DNA from: Meghimatium bilineatum
Lineage: Eukaryota > Mollusca > Gastropoda > Stylommatophora > Philomycidae
Direction of reading: 5' to 3'
Length of the DNA: 64,000 nucleotides
Assembly: GCA_034231615.1 (NCBI GenBank)
Contig: CM067322.1
Coordinates: 63,813,032 to 63,877,031 of the forward strand
The stretch's first letter is position 1, and the number at the start of each line of letters is the position of its first letter. Positions 46,040 to 56,469 of this stretch are shown here, one piece after another. The translations under genes were made by a program, and so were the position numbers. Below the pieces are notes generated by a model, which was not told where the DNA came from, did not search any database, and was given only the letters and a program-made list of their open reading frames with translations.

Positions 46040-47440
46040 AAAAAGGAGTTACTGTACATTACTTTTGAATGACGATGTTTATTACTTTTGAATGAAGAGG
46101 AACAGCATTATTATTATTGGTTTTGCGTTCCGAACCCTGGGTTCTATGTTTGATCAACAATGACTGCTAACGTAGATCTCTTCTTGGTTTTAATAAGTGC
46201 TTACCAATGAACACAGAGGCACTTCTTATTACATAATCAGAATGTCGTTTAATATAATTTCAAGCCAATGACACAATCAATATTAAACTCTAGAGTAATT
46301 GATATCTCCGAGACGTATAATATATCATCAATATAAAATGTACAATGTCGAGATATTCATAAACTGCTCTAGCACTTCCGTTAAAGGCACACGTTATAAC
46401 ATGAGCTTAATGAGATTATAGACTATCTCATTATTCTACTATTTATCTCTATGATATTTCACCAATACAAAATGCTAAGGTTTCACAACTACCCTAGCAC
46501 ATCCAGGAATTTGGCGCACGTCGTGGTATAAGCTTAATGAGATTCTAGACCATCTCATTAATCTACTACTAATCTCACTTTTTGGTCAACTAACTTTGTT
46601 TCCAGTTGTTGAAGTCAACAAGGGACTTGTCTCTCCTAGAAGACAAGTACTAACTCTCTCCACACACGTCCCGGGGACTCTGTGTGATCCTGTCGACTGA
46701 TGTGAAAATGCGACCGCCCTGCTCGGCAGTCGATAATGCAATCCTTCTTCCTCCTCCATTCCTAAGTTTCTCCAAACTTCCAGAAACTTCCAACCAATCA
46801 AAAGCTTTCATTTCCCCAGAGGAAAAGCTCTGGCCAATCAGAAATTGATCCTTCTGGTTACAATAAACCCACGTTGCCTCAGACCAACCAGGAAGCTTCT
46901 ACCTGGTATGATTCCCGTCTGTCTATTATCTGACATGTTCTTAGGTAAACAAACGTTGCACTTGATCATAGCTTGACACGTTCCTATAAAAACACACGTT
47001 TGTGTTTTATCGTCGCTTGACACGTTCTTAGATAAACACACCTTTGCATGGTGTGTCAGAGATGTCCGTGGTGACAACATTTACCCAAGAGATGCAATAT
47101 GTGGCATTTCACGCAGTCAATATCTCGATATCTGTGAAGGGTTCTCGCTTCTTACTGTGAAGCCCCCTGTCTGTGAAGGGTTCTGCAACCAGATACTATC
47201 ACAATAATGGAAAGAGAAGAAAACGAACAGAGGTTCTAACGGTACTTAATATGAAGAAAGAATTATTACAGGAAAAGTTTTCTTTGTTTTAGAACCCCAG
47301 GAATTGCGAGCGACCAGTTCTTACTTCCTATGTGCAGTAGAGTAGTTTTTCTGAGCTTTCTTTCATACCCAGGAGACTTCAGCTTTCGGCTTAGTGCAAT
47401 ACCTATTGAACGAACCTTCTACTTAGAGGGGGCTCGTTCT
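46040..47440. other. no gene assigned; small duplications
   Basis: A segment of about 110-135 bases around gcttaatgagattatagact (46,400) recurs near 46,530 (gcttaatgagattctagacc). Three diverged units of about 55 bases with gacacgttcttagataaaca occur at 46,925-47,050, and tctgtgaagggttct twice at 47,130-47,185. No gene is recognised in the open frames here. Confidence 0.4.
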
Positions 47441-47454
47441 AATTAGAGCTTTCT

Positions 47455-47710
47455 AATAAAAGAAAATCAAGATCAAGCGAATAAAATATTTCGGATACAT
47501 CAAAAGACATGACACCTTGTTGAATACCTTACTTGAGGGTAAAGTCGAAGGGATGCGAGTAAGAGGTAGACAGAGATACAAGTATGAGAGTAACTTCACA
47601 AGATAGATATGTTACAGTCTAGCAGAATACACCACCAAAACAAGAGACTGGGGATGTTGGAGGAATGCTGCAGTCAAATTTCGTTGCGGAGAATGTACTT
47701 GATGATGATG
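47455..47710 (+). pseudogene. LINE 3' end fragment
   Basis: KIKIKRIKYFGYIKRHDTLL and then LEGKVEGMRVRGRQRYKYES match the C-terminal end of RTE-like elements (FGH-KRHDTL, GKVEG-RGRGRQR). SLAEYTTKTRDWGCWRNAA follows, with one in-frame stop between. The 28-bp minisatellite begins about 25 bases after the fragment ends. Confidence 0.8.
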
Positions 47711-47727
47711 AGAGAGCGATATAATGA

Positions 47728-48527
47728 ATAGGAGATACCCACATATACATTTTGAATAGGAGATACCCACATATACATTTTGAATAGGAGATACCCACAT
47801 ATACATTTTGAATAGGAGATACCCACATATACATTTTGAATAGGAGATACCCACATATACATTTTGAATAGGAGATACCCACATATACATTTTGAATAGG
47901 AGATACCCACATGTACATTTTGAATAGGAGATACCCACATATACATTTTGAATAGGAGATACCCACATATACATTTTGAATAGGAGATACCCACATATAC
48001 ATTTTGAATAGGAGATACCCACATATACATTTTGAATAGGAGATACCCACATATACATTTTGAATAGGAGATACCCACATATACATTTTGAATAGGAGAA
48101 ACCCACATATACATTTTGAATAGGAGATACCCACATATACATTTTGAATAGGAGATACCCACATATACATTTTGAATAGGAGAAACCCACATATACATTT
48201 TGAATAGGAGATACCCACATATACATTTTGAATAGGAGATACCCACATATACATTTTGAATAGGAGATACCCACATATACATTTTGAATAGGAGATACCC
48301 ACATATACATTTTGAATAGGAGATACCCACATATACATTTTGAATAGGAGATACCCACATATACATTTTGAATAGGAGAAACCCACATATACATTTTGAA
48401 TAGGAGATACCCACATATACATTTTGAATAGGAGAAACCCACATATACATTTTGAATAGGAGAAACCCACATATACATTTTGAATAGGAGATACCCACAT
48501 ATACATTTTGAATAGGAGATACCCACA
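47728..48527. repeat. 28-bp minisatellite, about 28 units
   Basis: Near-identical units gaataggagatacccacata tacatttt, with ggagaaacc variants. The - strand has no stop in any frame of the unit, so it reads as overlapping open frames of 270-320 codons. Unit length not divisible by 3 makes every frame cycle through the same three peptides. I do not call these genes. Confidence 0.98.
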
Positions 48528-48779
48528 GGGAGCCGCGTTAGCGCACTGGCTTCGCATATGAGTGGTCCTGGGTTCATTCCCCAGCTGAGGCGGAAATGTT
48601 TTCAGATCGCAACGGCTCCCAGGTCGACCCAGCCTTTAATGGGTACCGGATTAATCCAGGAGACTGCGAGGGAGAGGAGATGGCTACCGCCCTCATTTGC
48701 AGAGCCTGTGAAATGTGAGATCGCTAACATCTCACACCCCTACGGCATTAATAATGCTATGGGTTACTATACTTTACTT
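48528..48779 (+). mobile_element. tRNA-derived SINE, family 1, copy 3
   Basis: Head gccgcgttagcgcactggct, box B gggttcattcccc, body accgccctcatttgcagagc, tail ttactatactttacttt. It lies inside the 28-bp array, flanked by tacccaca at 48,520 and 48,780, which is array sequence duplicated on insertion. The array therefore predates this SINE. Confidence 0.92.
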
Positions 48780-48830
48780 TACCCACATATACATTTTGAA
48801 TAGGAGATACCAACATATACATTTTGTAGA
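48780..48830. repeat. 28-bp minisatellite, right remnant
   Basis: Just under two further units of the 47,728 array, beyond the SINE. Confidence 0.95.
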
Positions 48831-48939
48831 ATGAATAAAGACTTTAACCGTATACATCGCACAATATTTTTCTTAAATACATTTTTTATAATGCTATATA
48901 CTTTATTGTTTGCTTTACAAAATTTTTGTAAGCAAGCAG

Positions 48940-49040
48940 CATGCAAGGTAATATATGCAAGGTAATATATGCAAGGTAATATATGCAAGATAATATATGC
49001 AAGGTAATATATGCAAGATAATATATGCAAGGTAATCTGC
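48940..49040. repeat. 14-bp minisatellite, about 7 units
   Basis: Units gcaaggtaatatat, with a gataatatat variant. Confidence 0.95.
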
Positions 49041-49044
49041 AAAG

Positions 49045-49205
49045 GTAAGCTTTCACAACCAATTGAAGATAGAAGGAGTCAGATAATGATGCTTACTAAA
49101 CCCAACAAGCTTTCCCACGGTAATAGATTAAGAGATGAGACAAACAACTAATTGAAGAAAAACCTAAATGTTTGATAAGGAATCTGAATTTTTCATACGA
49201 CATAC
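49045..49205. other. no gene seen
   Basis: Short spacer. Confidence 0.3.
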
Positions 49206-49209
49206 GCAT

Positions 49210-50140
49210 CATACACGCGACGGAGCATACAAGATAAAACAAATACACAGATAGAAGAAACAACAGAAACTGGACTTGAAATAAATGTTAACAAAACACA
49301 GGAAATGAGAGTTCATAATACACTTAAATACTCCATACAATTCAGTGGCCAGACAATTGAAGAGGTGCCAATTTTTACTTATTTTGAGAAGCAACGTTAT
49401 TACAGACGAATGTTATATCAGGATGTTGACAACATTAGTACAGAAGGATGACTATATCAGGATGTTGACAACATTAGTACAGAAGGATGACTATATCAGG
49501 ATGTTGACAACATTAGTACAGAAGAATGACTATATCAGGATGTTGACAACATCAGTACAAATGAATGACTATATCAGGATGTTGACAACATTAGTACGGA
49601 AGAATGACTATATCAGGATGTTGACAACATCAGTACAAATGAATGACTATATCAGGATGTTGACAACATTAGTACAGAAGGATGACTATATCAGGATGTT
49701 GACAACATTAGTACAGAAGAATGACTATATCAGGATGTTGACAACATTAGTACAGAAGGATGACCATATCAGGATGTTGACAACATTAGTACAGAAGGAT
49801 GACTATATCAGGATGTTGACAACATTAGTACAGAAGGATGACTATATCAGGATGTTGCCAACATTAGTACAGAAGGATGACTATATCAGGATGTTGCCAA
49901 CATTAGTACAGAAGGATGACTATATCAGGATGTTGACAACATTAATACAGAGGCATTAATACACGAGGATGTTGTCAAAATAAATAACAACTCCAGATTA
50001 ATTTTCATTACTCCTCGTCGGGAATGGTACAGTGTCTCAGAGAAACAAATCTATGTTATTTAACACAAATGTAAAGTCTGGATTGTTTTATGTATGACTC
50101 CTAAACATGGCATGTTATCTGGACAGTCACATCTAAACTG
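49210..50140 (+). pseudogene. LINE RT fragment interrupted by its own minisatellite
   Basis: TGLEINVNKTQEMRVHNTLK (49,270-49,330) and FSGQTIEEVPIFTYF (to about 49,385) match the RTE-like RT segment after the YADD motif. The next expected words, GSNVITDE with DQDV, appear as RSNVITDE and YQDVDNISTE. The latter is the 39-bp unit repeated about 14 times (49,413-49,955). The continuation, KINNNSRL..., VSEKQIYVI and a degraded YG-ETW region, is found after the array to about 50,140, with stops. Confidence 0.7.
49413..49955. repeat. 39-bp minisatellite within a LINE
   Basis: About 14 units of tatatcaggatgttgacaac followed by attagtacagaaggatgac. Variants are gaaggatgac, gaagaatgac and aatgaatgac; the pair order repeats, showing block duplication. 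Thirteen codons per unit keep the frame. Confidence 0.97.
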
Positions 50141-50144
50141 TAGA

Positions 50145-50570
50145 TATTTATCAATGGATGTCTTCATCGTCTACTCATGTCAGTGCGCCATGGAAAATAC
50201 CTGGTAGTTTGTGAATGCCACGTGATGATTTAATACAAAATATCTGGATGTGCTCAAAGCAAGCTCTATTCACCGCTGATAGGTTATGTGAGATCGCGTT
50301 TCTTCATGCATTCACCTTCAGGTCTGACATGCAGTGTACACGTGTTGCTTTCCACCTTACAACTACACCATCTCCTTGAAAAACCAAAAGCACCACTCCG
50401 CACGCTGTGGTGGTCTACCATAAACCATGCTGCTTCATCCAACCATGACTGCGTCTGTAGACACGTAGCACTACAAATTGTAGGCTGCCTAAAACTGTCG
50501 AACAGAACACAAAAAGAAACATATTTACAAGACGACGAAACTCTCAGCCTGAAATATGAAGAAAATTGGG
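50145..50570. other. no gene assigned
   Basis: A 114-codon + open frame at 50,288-50,632 has no recognisable domain and no clear splice sites. Confidence 0.25.
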
Positions 50571-50573
50571 AAA

Positions 50574-50861
50574 TTATGTTTTTCCCGCCACCAATTGCTT
50601 ACGATTTAAATGCCACTGTCGAAGTTGAATAAAGTGTATTAATTCCTTTCTGATCAGGCGACCCATGTGACAAGCCATATGAAAAACGATCAAGATGTAG
50701 GTTGTAGCACTCTGCGATATAATAGACACGGTAAGTGATTTTTTAAGTGACGATGACAGAGACCAACAATGGGGGAGGGAATCTCTCTGAACTAGGAGTG
50801 GAGGGGGAAGTTTGATGACAAGATTAGCAACAGACTCTAAGCGCTCCCGCACTCTTGTCAT
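50574..50861 (-). CDS. possible first coding exon, uncertain
   Basis: On the - strand an ATG at 50,861 sits in a consensus start context (gccgccaccATGa) within a CpG-rich patch. The frame runs about 95 codons, beginning MTRVRERLESVANLVIK. The open frame also extends upstream to 51,035. On the + strand the same patch has a strong donor, CGAGG|gtaagtg, at 50,882, so it may instead be an untranslated first exon on +. Neither is recognised. Confidence 0.25.
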   Translation of the reverse strand: MTRVRERLESVANLVIKLPPPLLVQRDSLPHCWSLSSSLKKSLTVSIISQSATTYILIVFHMACHMGRLIRKELIHFIQLRQWHLNRKQLVAGKT

Positions 50862-51039
50862 GGTGGCGGCTTGAAGTGGCGGGAACACTGCCCCGAGGGT
50901 AAGTGAAAATCTTGGGCAAATATTTTCAGTGTTTAACGATTCTCGCCTGATTGAGGGGAAGTTGGTGCGCAAGTTTCGCGCCACTGATGACTTCCTATTT
51001 TCACCAGTAGTAATCCTTGGTGGAGATGAGATCAACTTT

Positions 51040-51710
51040 TGATTTCGGGAGGGTGGGGAGGTAAATATTAAACACAGAAGAACATGGATATGTTTCTGTT
51101 AAGGTCAAGGATAAACGAAGACAGTCTTCAGGACACGACGGAACGGTGTCAAACACAAGAAAATACCAGCTTTATTATGATTTAAAGTGATCACGTGATC
51201 CAGCAGATGAATGATGTTAAATAACCTTAGCGATATTATAAGACATTTTTGAGAGTTCTGTAAAGGGGAGAAGAGGATTAATTTCTATAAAAACAGGAGA
51301 GGAGGGGCGCGGTCTAGCCGGCTGACATGAGTATCTCTCCTGGCACTGACATGTGAAGTGACGTGAAAAATATTGGGATGCAAAGATAGTTTGAAAGTGG
51401 AGTATTCATCTCAAGTAGGGATACACAAAACTTAGATGTAGAGCATGTGCAGTCATAGATAATTGGATGTTCCAGCACCCTTGTACATTTGAAAAGATTG
51501 AAGGGGATAGAGGGGGTAAGTAGAGCGTGAGACGACACAAGTGTGCGGTGTGTATTGTCCAATCATATGTCAGTTTACAACCGGATCAAGCCCCCCATAC
51601 AACACAAGAACGTAATTGGCCATACGTTCTCACATTCAGGGGCGACAAACCTTTTTATGTCAAAGCACATTAACTTATTTGAGATGGGGGAATTGTAAGA
51701 TTAAAATTCA
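51040..51710. other. no gene assigned
   Basis: Unremarkable sequence with G-rich runs (51,045-51,060, 51,495-51,510). The 82-codon - frame at 51,314-51,562 is unrecognised. Confidence 0.3.
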
Positions 51711-51714
51711 ATTT

Positions 51715-52000
51715 GGTTTGGTACAGCTCTTGTGAAAGTTGTGTACGCTGCTCTGGTACAGCTCTTGTGAAAGTTGTGTACGCTGCTCTGGTACAGCTTT
51801 TGTGAAAGTTGTACACGCTGGTTTGGTACAGCTTTTGTGAAAGGTGTACACTCTGGTTTGGTAGAGCTATAGTGAAAGTGGTACATGCTAGATTTGTTAT
51901 GCTTTTGTGAAAGTTGTACACGCTGGATTAGTACAGCTTTTGTGAAAGGTGTACACTCTGGATTGGTACAGCTTTTGTGAAAGTTGTACACGCTGGTTTT
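51715..52000. repeat. 35-bp minisatellite, about 8 units
   Basis: The unit resembles tggtacagcttttgtgaaag ttgtacacgctggtt. The - strand has no stop in the cycling frames, giving open frames of 83 and 152 codons that I consider incidental. Confidence 0.93.
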
Positions 52001-52087
52001 AAAGAAAAAAAATCGCTCTGTCTTTCTAATGTTCCATACTTTTCTGTCTTTTAAAAAAATGTAATTTCTTAAATATGTCTTGACATA

Positions 52088-52100
52088 TGGATGTGTGTGT

Positions 52101-52133
<33 letters not shown>

Positions 52134-52147
52134 GGAGAGAGAGAGAG
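52088..52147. repeat. (GT)n then (GA)n microsatellite
   Basis: GT repeats with one ta interruption to about 52,132, then gagagagagagag. Confidence 0.95.
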
Positions 52148-52149
52148 GT

Positions 52150-52540
52150 GTGGGTACAATGGGGTCTTTAGTTGAGGACGAGTTTAGTGACACGGGAAAT
52201 CGATGTCAAAGGAAGAAACTCATTTATGCCTTTGGTGTAAAAAAATATCTGGGCAAGAATGTAGGTTGAAATTTCTAAGCATGAAACAAAAATAGAACTA
52301 TTAACTCATAGAACTAAAAATGTAACGATTATCTAATGTATAGAAAAGAATAGAACCATTATCAAATAGTAAGATATATATATATATAAACGATGAAATC
52401 TTTATTGGCGTGTGGATAACACCAGTGAAAGCTTTGGCTGATGTATGGATTAAAAACAAGGAACTATTGTCTGATGTATGAATTACGGAGGTGAAACAAT
52501 TCCCAGTTGCTGATAGCAAGCAACTATTTTTATTTCCACT
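52150..52540. other. no gene seen
   Basis: Weak repeated words (gctgatgtatggattaaaaa / tctgatgtatgaattacgga) at 52,436-52,495 suggest an old degenerate minisatellite. Confidence 0.35.
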
Positions 52541-52544
52541 TATT

Positions 52545-52720
52545 AACCACTGGAAAATTCAAGGGGAGAAGAGGTAGAGGTCGACAAAGAGAAAAGTTGC
52601 TAGACGGACAAGTATTGTGGCATGGTAGAAGTTCACAAACCGAGCTTATTGACAACACAAGAGACAGAGAGTCGTGGAGAAACATGGTCGTCTACGATAA
52701 TCGGCATGGCACTTGATTGA
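52545..52720 (+). pseudogene. LINE 3' end fragment
   Basis: TGKFKGRRGRGRQREKLLDG followed by QVLWHGRSSQTELIDNTRDR and ESWRNMVVYDNRHGT is the C-terminal tail of an RTE-like RT (GKIEGKRGRGRQR...). Single open frame, ending at a stop near 52,714. The upstream part of the element is absent. Confidence 0.85.
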
Positions 52721-52724
52721 ACCA

Positions 52725-52980
52725 AAGAAGTGGTTGTTGTGTTTAAAATATTGATTATTAAATAATTCTTTTTATATAGGAAACTTTGTTATAGACGTAT
52801 GCGCCATACAGGGTCCCATCGCTCACTTGTTGACTCAGCATAAAATGGATTCCAGATATATAGAAAACAAATTTATAGATTGTGAGAGTGTTTCTGATCA
52901 TTTAATTTATATGTGGTTGTTCAATGAAACAAACTACGACCTAAACATTTTTGTGTGCTAAAATACGCCGCCTCAAAGCT
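52725..52980. other. no gene seen
   Basis: AT-rich spacer. Confidence 0.3.
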
Positions 52981-52984
52981 GTGG

Positions 52985-53205
52985 TTGAAAGAGGTATAAA
53001 TGTTCTAGTGTAGGGTATCAACCCTAAACAGGAAGTAGGTGGCTGGTGTAACATGGAGCAAATTTCAAGATCGTTGTACTATTGTCTTCCGTGTGTGCTG
53101 TTGAAGGCTTTTTAGTCGAAACGTCGTCTGTCTCTGTATCTAGTAGTTAGGGTGTTTCATGTTTTATATTGGTAACACATCTATCTATTCTTTTTAATCT
53201 TTATA
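52985..53205. repeat. dispersed repeat family 3, copy
   Basis: gaaggctttttagtcgaaac gtcgtctg, then gtttcatgttttatattggt aacac. The same order appears at 55,985-56,090, where gaaggcttttagtcgaaacg is followed by gtttcatttacaattcataa. Likely two copies of a short dispersed element. Confidence 0.6.
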
Positions 53206-53209
53206 TGTG

Positions 53210-53655
53210 GTTGAAAGTTAATGCTTGCTTTTACCACTAGTTTTTTCTTCCTATTGTAGACATACAGAGGCTTGATTGTCTTAATACACAATTACTATCA
53301 TTTCTTCTGCATCTACACGAAGCCGTTTTACCATTGATATGATAGATTGTCTTATATTTCAAGAAGAAAGAATTTATTCTGAATATTTCTGAAAACTTAC
53401 TTTCTCCATTCATGTAAATGTGAATATAAGTGTGGTTGGTATATGTGTGTTTCGTATAGAATGAAAACATTTTATTACTTTGTATGTAGTTTATTTCTAT
53501 CCTGAGTCATACGTCAATTCACTGCAAGGTTTGGTCGGTTTCAGTTGTACAAATAAACAAAATGAAACACTGATTGACAGTTTGACACTCCATGAACAGC
53601 CATGGGAAGCCGGAAACAGCTAATCGTCTCTATTAACCGAATAGACGGGGAGCGC
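53210..53655. other. no gene assigned
   Basis: AT-rich; no exon-like segment before 53,661. Confidence 0.3.
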
Positions 53656-53660
53656 CATAC

Positions 53661-53764
53661 CTGGTCTCTTACAGATTGTGGAATCAGATCACTCACAGAC
53701 AGTCCTCCATGACGAGGATGCCACGAGAAACATTTGTCTGTTTTGACATATGCAAAAAGCGGTG
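53661..53764 (-). CDS. candidate internal coding exon, unknown protein
   Basis: On the - strand a pyrimidine-rich acceptor (gcaacacttggactttttag) is followed by two bases of a split codon and 34 open codons. They begin PLFAYVKTDKCFSWHPRHGG and end DLIPQSVRDQ. A strong donor, GACCAG|gtatgg, closes the exon. Length is 104 bp, ending in phase 0. The + strand also has an acceptor-like site here, but its frames are short. The peptide looks conserved-protein-like (aromatic, Cys, His, Gly-Gly turn) but I cannot name it. Confidence 0.48.
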
Positions 53765-53779
53765 CTAAAAAGTCCAAGT

Positions 53780-54170
53780 GTTGCACAGAATAAAGATACA
53801 TATCGCGTTGTCTTGAAGTTTATGTTTGGTAACTAAATATAGACACCTTTCTAGGGTGACATCACTCTATCCGTTATGACTGTCAGTTGTAGATTTTCCT
53901 GTCACATCATATTCTACTATGCTATGTTTGATTATTTGTATATTTTTCTGTGGCAGGATCTAAACACATTCTTCTTTTGGACAATATTTTGTCCCCAAAA
54001 AATGATTCTCCTAAAAACAAAAAAGGAAATATGCGATATTTTTTTTTCTATTTCAAATTAACAAATGTAAGAAAATTATAAACATTAAATAAACCAAAAA
54101 CAACAACAGTTCTTTGAGGGCCAAACTGGTTTTCGAAATATTTCAATGTATGAAGTTATAGTGGCATATC
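53780..54170. other. no gene seen
   Basis: AT-rich spacer. Confidence 0.3.
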
Positions 54171-54175
54171 TTATA

Positions 54176-54258
54176 CAGAAAACCTTAGTAGATGACAAGC
54201 CTTTATATTGAGGTTATCTTCTTATAGAAGCTTCACGACACGTCATCTATAAAATAAC
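54176..54258 (+). mobile_element. 600-bp retroposon-like family, end fragment
   Basis: cagaaaaccttagtagatga caag, then ttatattgaggttatcttct tatagaagcttca and gtcatctata match the start of the 41 kb copy (41,119-41,200). Only about 80 bases remain. Confidence 0.75.
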
Positions 54259-54284
54259 GTAGTCGTAACCTTCGATAAGTTACC

Positions 54285-54504
54285 ATGCTGTTCCGACAGG
54301 CAGACGTTGTTTTTGAACTAGTTACGGGCACGGCGTGGGAGGGCGGAACAACAAAGAAACCTGTCGCAAGGGCCAGAGTTGTGACCTGATGTCGACGTCT
54401 GTTTCGGCAATATTAGACTCGAAACACCATCGTGTCGAATGGCTGCTGGAACAGAGGACGGAGCACTTATGGGAATGCCACACGTGCTGTGAGACCAGTT
54501 TCTA
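54285..54504 (+). CDS. weak candidate terminal exon, frame uncertain
   Basis: A CpG-rich non-repetitive patch. Two acceptor-like sites (gctgttccgacag at 54,301 and gttgtttttgaactag at 54,322) precede open frames. One runs 59 codons to a stop at 54,504 and includes LDSKHHRVEWLLEQRTEHLW. The other, phase 0, runs 29 codons. A 63-codon - frame overlaps. Protein-like but unrecognised; strand and frame undecided. Confidence 0.28.
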
Positions 54505-54509
54505 ATCAA

Positions 54510-55070
54510 GAATCAAAAATCTTATACAGATCCCATCGTATTTTATGGATGCAGTAATATTCTACGCAATATTTGTTTCGGTAGGTTTACAATTTTTTCT
54601 AACAGCCCGGCCGCCCAAATTGCTGTAGTTGATTTCGAATATAGTATTATCTTAACTACTCACAGATGCGTGCAGTATCTCTAAGCCAATTCTTAGCAAA
54701 CTTTCTCACCCAATGTTCTTTACTGATTTCTGCGGCACACCAAAAGAAAAAAAAACAGTTATACACATAACTGGATCCACAAACTGCACATTAGTTTTGT
54801 ATTTGATTAATATACATATATAATATAATAAATATACCTATATATTTTATATATGTCATATATATAGAATATATAATATTCATAATGAAAGCAATAAAAA
54901 CAAACTATTCCGTCGTCGCGTTGGCACACTATTTTGGACTCAATGCACAGTGTAGCATATCACAGCTCTAAGATGCAACACGAGACCATAATCTTTGTAG
55001 TATTTTCTAACAATGTATTCTTTCTTTCTGTGTTTATTTGTCGGTGTTTAATGAAGATCTGAGTGTGAAA
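54510..55070. other. no gene seen
   Basis: Strong AT-rich palindromic text (tatatataatata) at 54,810-54,890. Bases 54,915-54,990 weakly resemble dispersed repeat family 2. Confidence 0.35.
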
Positions 55071-55074
55071 ACGT

Positions 55075-55343
55075 CGATTTCAGTTAGTCTGCATCATCAC
55101 AATAATATAAGAAAACGACAATCTTCATTTTTTGGCCACTTCATGAGACAGGCAGGTTTAGAGAACATAGTCGCAACAGACAAAATTGAAGGCAACAAAG
55201 ACAGAGGACGACAGCGTGAGAAAATATTAGACAATTTGAAAACCTGCCACGGCAAGGAAACAAAAACGATCTTGATACATAATACTGTAGACAGAGAGTT
55301 GTGGAGAGTCATGATCGCCTACGTCAGTCGTCATGGTAACTGA
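55075..55343 (+). pseudogene. LINE 3' end fragment
   Basis: RKRQSSFFGHFMRQAGLENI and VATDKIEGNKDRGRQREKIL lead to LDNLKTCHGKETKTILIHNT and DRELWRVMIAYVSRHGN. This is the same RTE-like C-terminus as at 52,545, but longer on the 5' side. The frame is open to a stop at 55,341, so it is truncated rather than heavily broken. Confidence 0.85.
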
Positions 55344-55489
55344 GGATGATGAGTATAACCAGATGCCGTCTCCGTATGAAGGCTGGCTGCAACGTAAATA
55401 CATCTTCTGTCTCTTGTCTTGGACGTTCAAAGGCTAGATTATATTGTGTTTACCTCGTTTTCTCGTGTTTTTGTTCTCATATGTATCTC

Positions 55490-55490
<1 letters not shown>

Positions 55491-55532
<42 letters not shown>
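55491..55532. repeat. (CT)n microsatellite
   Basis: About 20 CT units with one change near the end. Confidence 0.95.
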
Positions 55533-55534
<2 letters not shown>

Positions 55535-55536
<2 letters not shown>

Positions 55537-56220
55537 TAATACCATCAACTCTACCTTCAAACAAAGTCTGTAAAAAGGTTTCATGTCTTTTAATATGTCA
55601 AAAATATTATGTTTAAAAAAAAATTCTCCTTAATAGTTATTTTTCATCCACAGTGCTGTCAGAACCTTTGTGTTTCTTCATTTTTCATGAAATTCTCCTT
55701 ATTCCTCTATATATCCACATCTTAAAGCCATCAATTCTGTCTTACAGCTGTTTGTTCATTATCATTGTTTCTGGGTCGCACGTTAATGTGGAAAATATTT
55801 AACGTTATAATATAATAGTTATTATTTTTAGTTAGTTATTTGTTTAGATATGTGTATTTTCCAAATGTCACTGAAAGAGCTTTAGCAATTCCATATTTTT
55901 TTTCCATAACTTCTGATAGCATGATTCTCCACGTAACCGATTTCTTGTTACTTAACGACAATCTGTCCGTCTGTTGGCTTTCGTCCTCGTGAAGGCTTTT
56001 AGTCGAAACGTTGCCTGTTAATGTGTTTCGTTGCTAGTATGTTTCATTTACAATTCATAACATTGGTACCACTTATAGATGTATCTATTTATTTATTAGT
56101 TAACGAGAAATCATTTGAAACATATTTTTTATGTATATTAATGTGTTTTGTATTTATTTACCATATGACGTGGTAAATAGATAACTTGATTGTTTACGAA
56201 CTATAAACTAACAGAGTAAA
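55535..56220. other. no gene; contains dispersed repeat family 3
   Basis: Bases 55,985-56,090 are the second copy of family 3 (see 52,985). The rest is AT-rich. Confidence 0.4.
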
Positions 56221-56224
56221 CGTT

Positions 56225-56465
56225 TATCACAATTGGAAAGATAATTATAATTTCGGGACATGTCATAAGAAGGGGAGGTATAGAACACATTATCGCATAA
56301 ATGGAACATTGACAAAAAACATTGGAGTAAATCCTAAATCAGTCTAACTTAATAGCACAGGAAAAAAAAACAACATGGGAACTGATAGTAAGTGCACGGG
56401 ACAGACATATGTGGAGATCCTTGAAAGTGAAGATGAGAGATTTTTTTGTGAAAAGACAAATTGCT
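56225..56465 (+). pseudogene. probable LINE 3' end fragment, very decayed
   Basis: ISGHVIRRGGIEHIIA and, after stops, ELIVSARDRHMWRSLKVK keep the spacing of the FGH-RR-GLE and -ARDR--WR motifs at RTE-like C-termini. No intact frame. Confidence 0.5.
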
Positions 56466-56469
56466 GTCT

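Noticed and set aside
47612..48577. Three overlapping - strand ORFs of 270-320 codons
   Set aside because: Produced by the stop-free 28-bp minisatellite; the upstream end is SINE sequence.
51701..52159. 152-codon - strand ORF
   Set aside because: Made of the 35-bp minisatellite plus a GT microsatellite.
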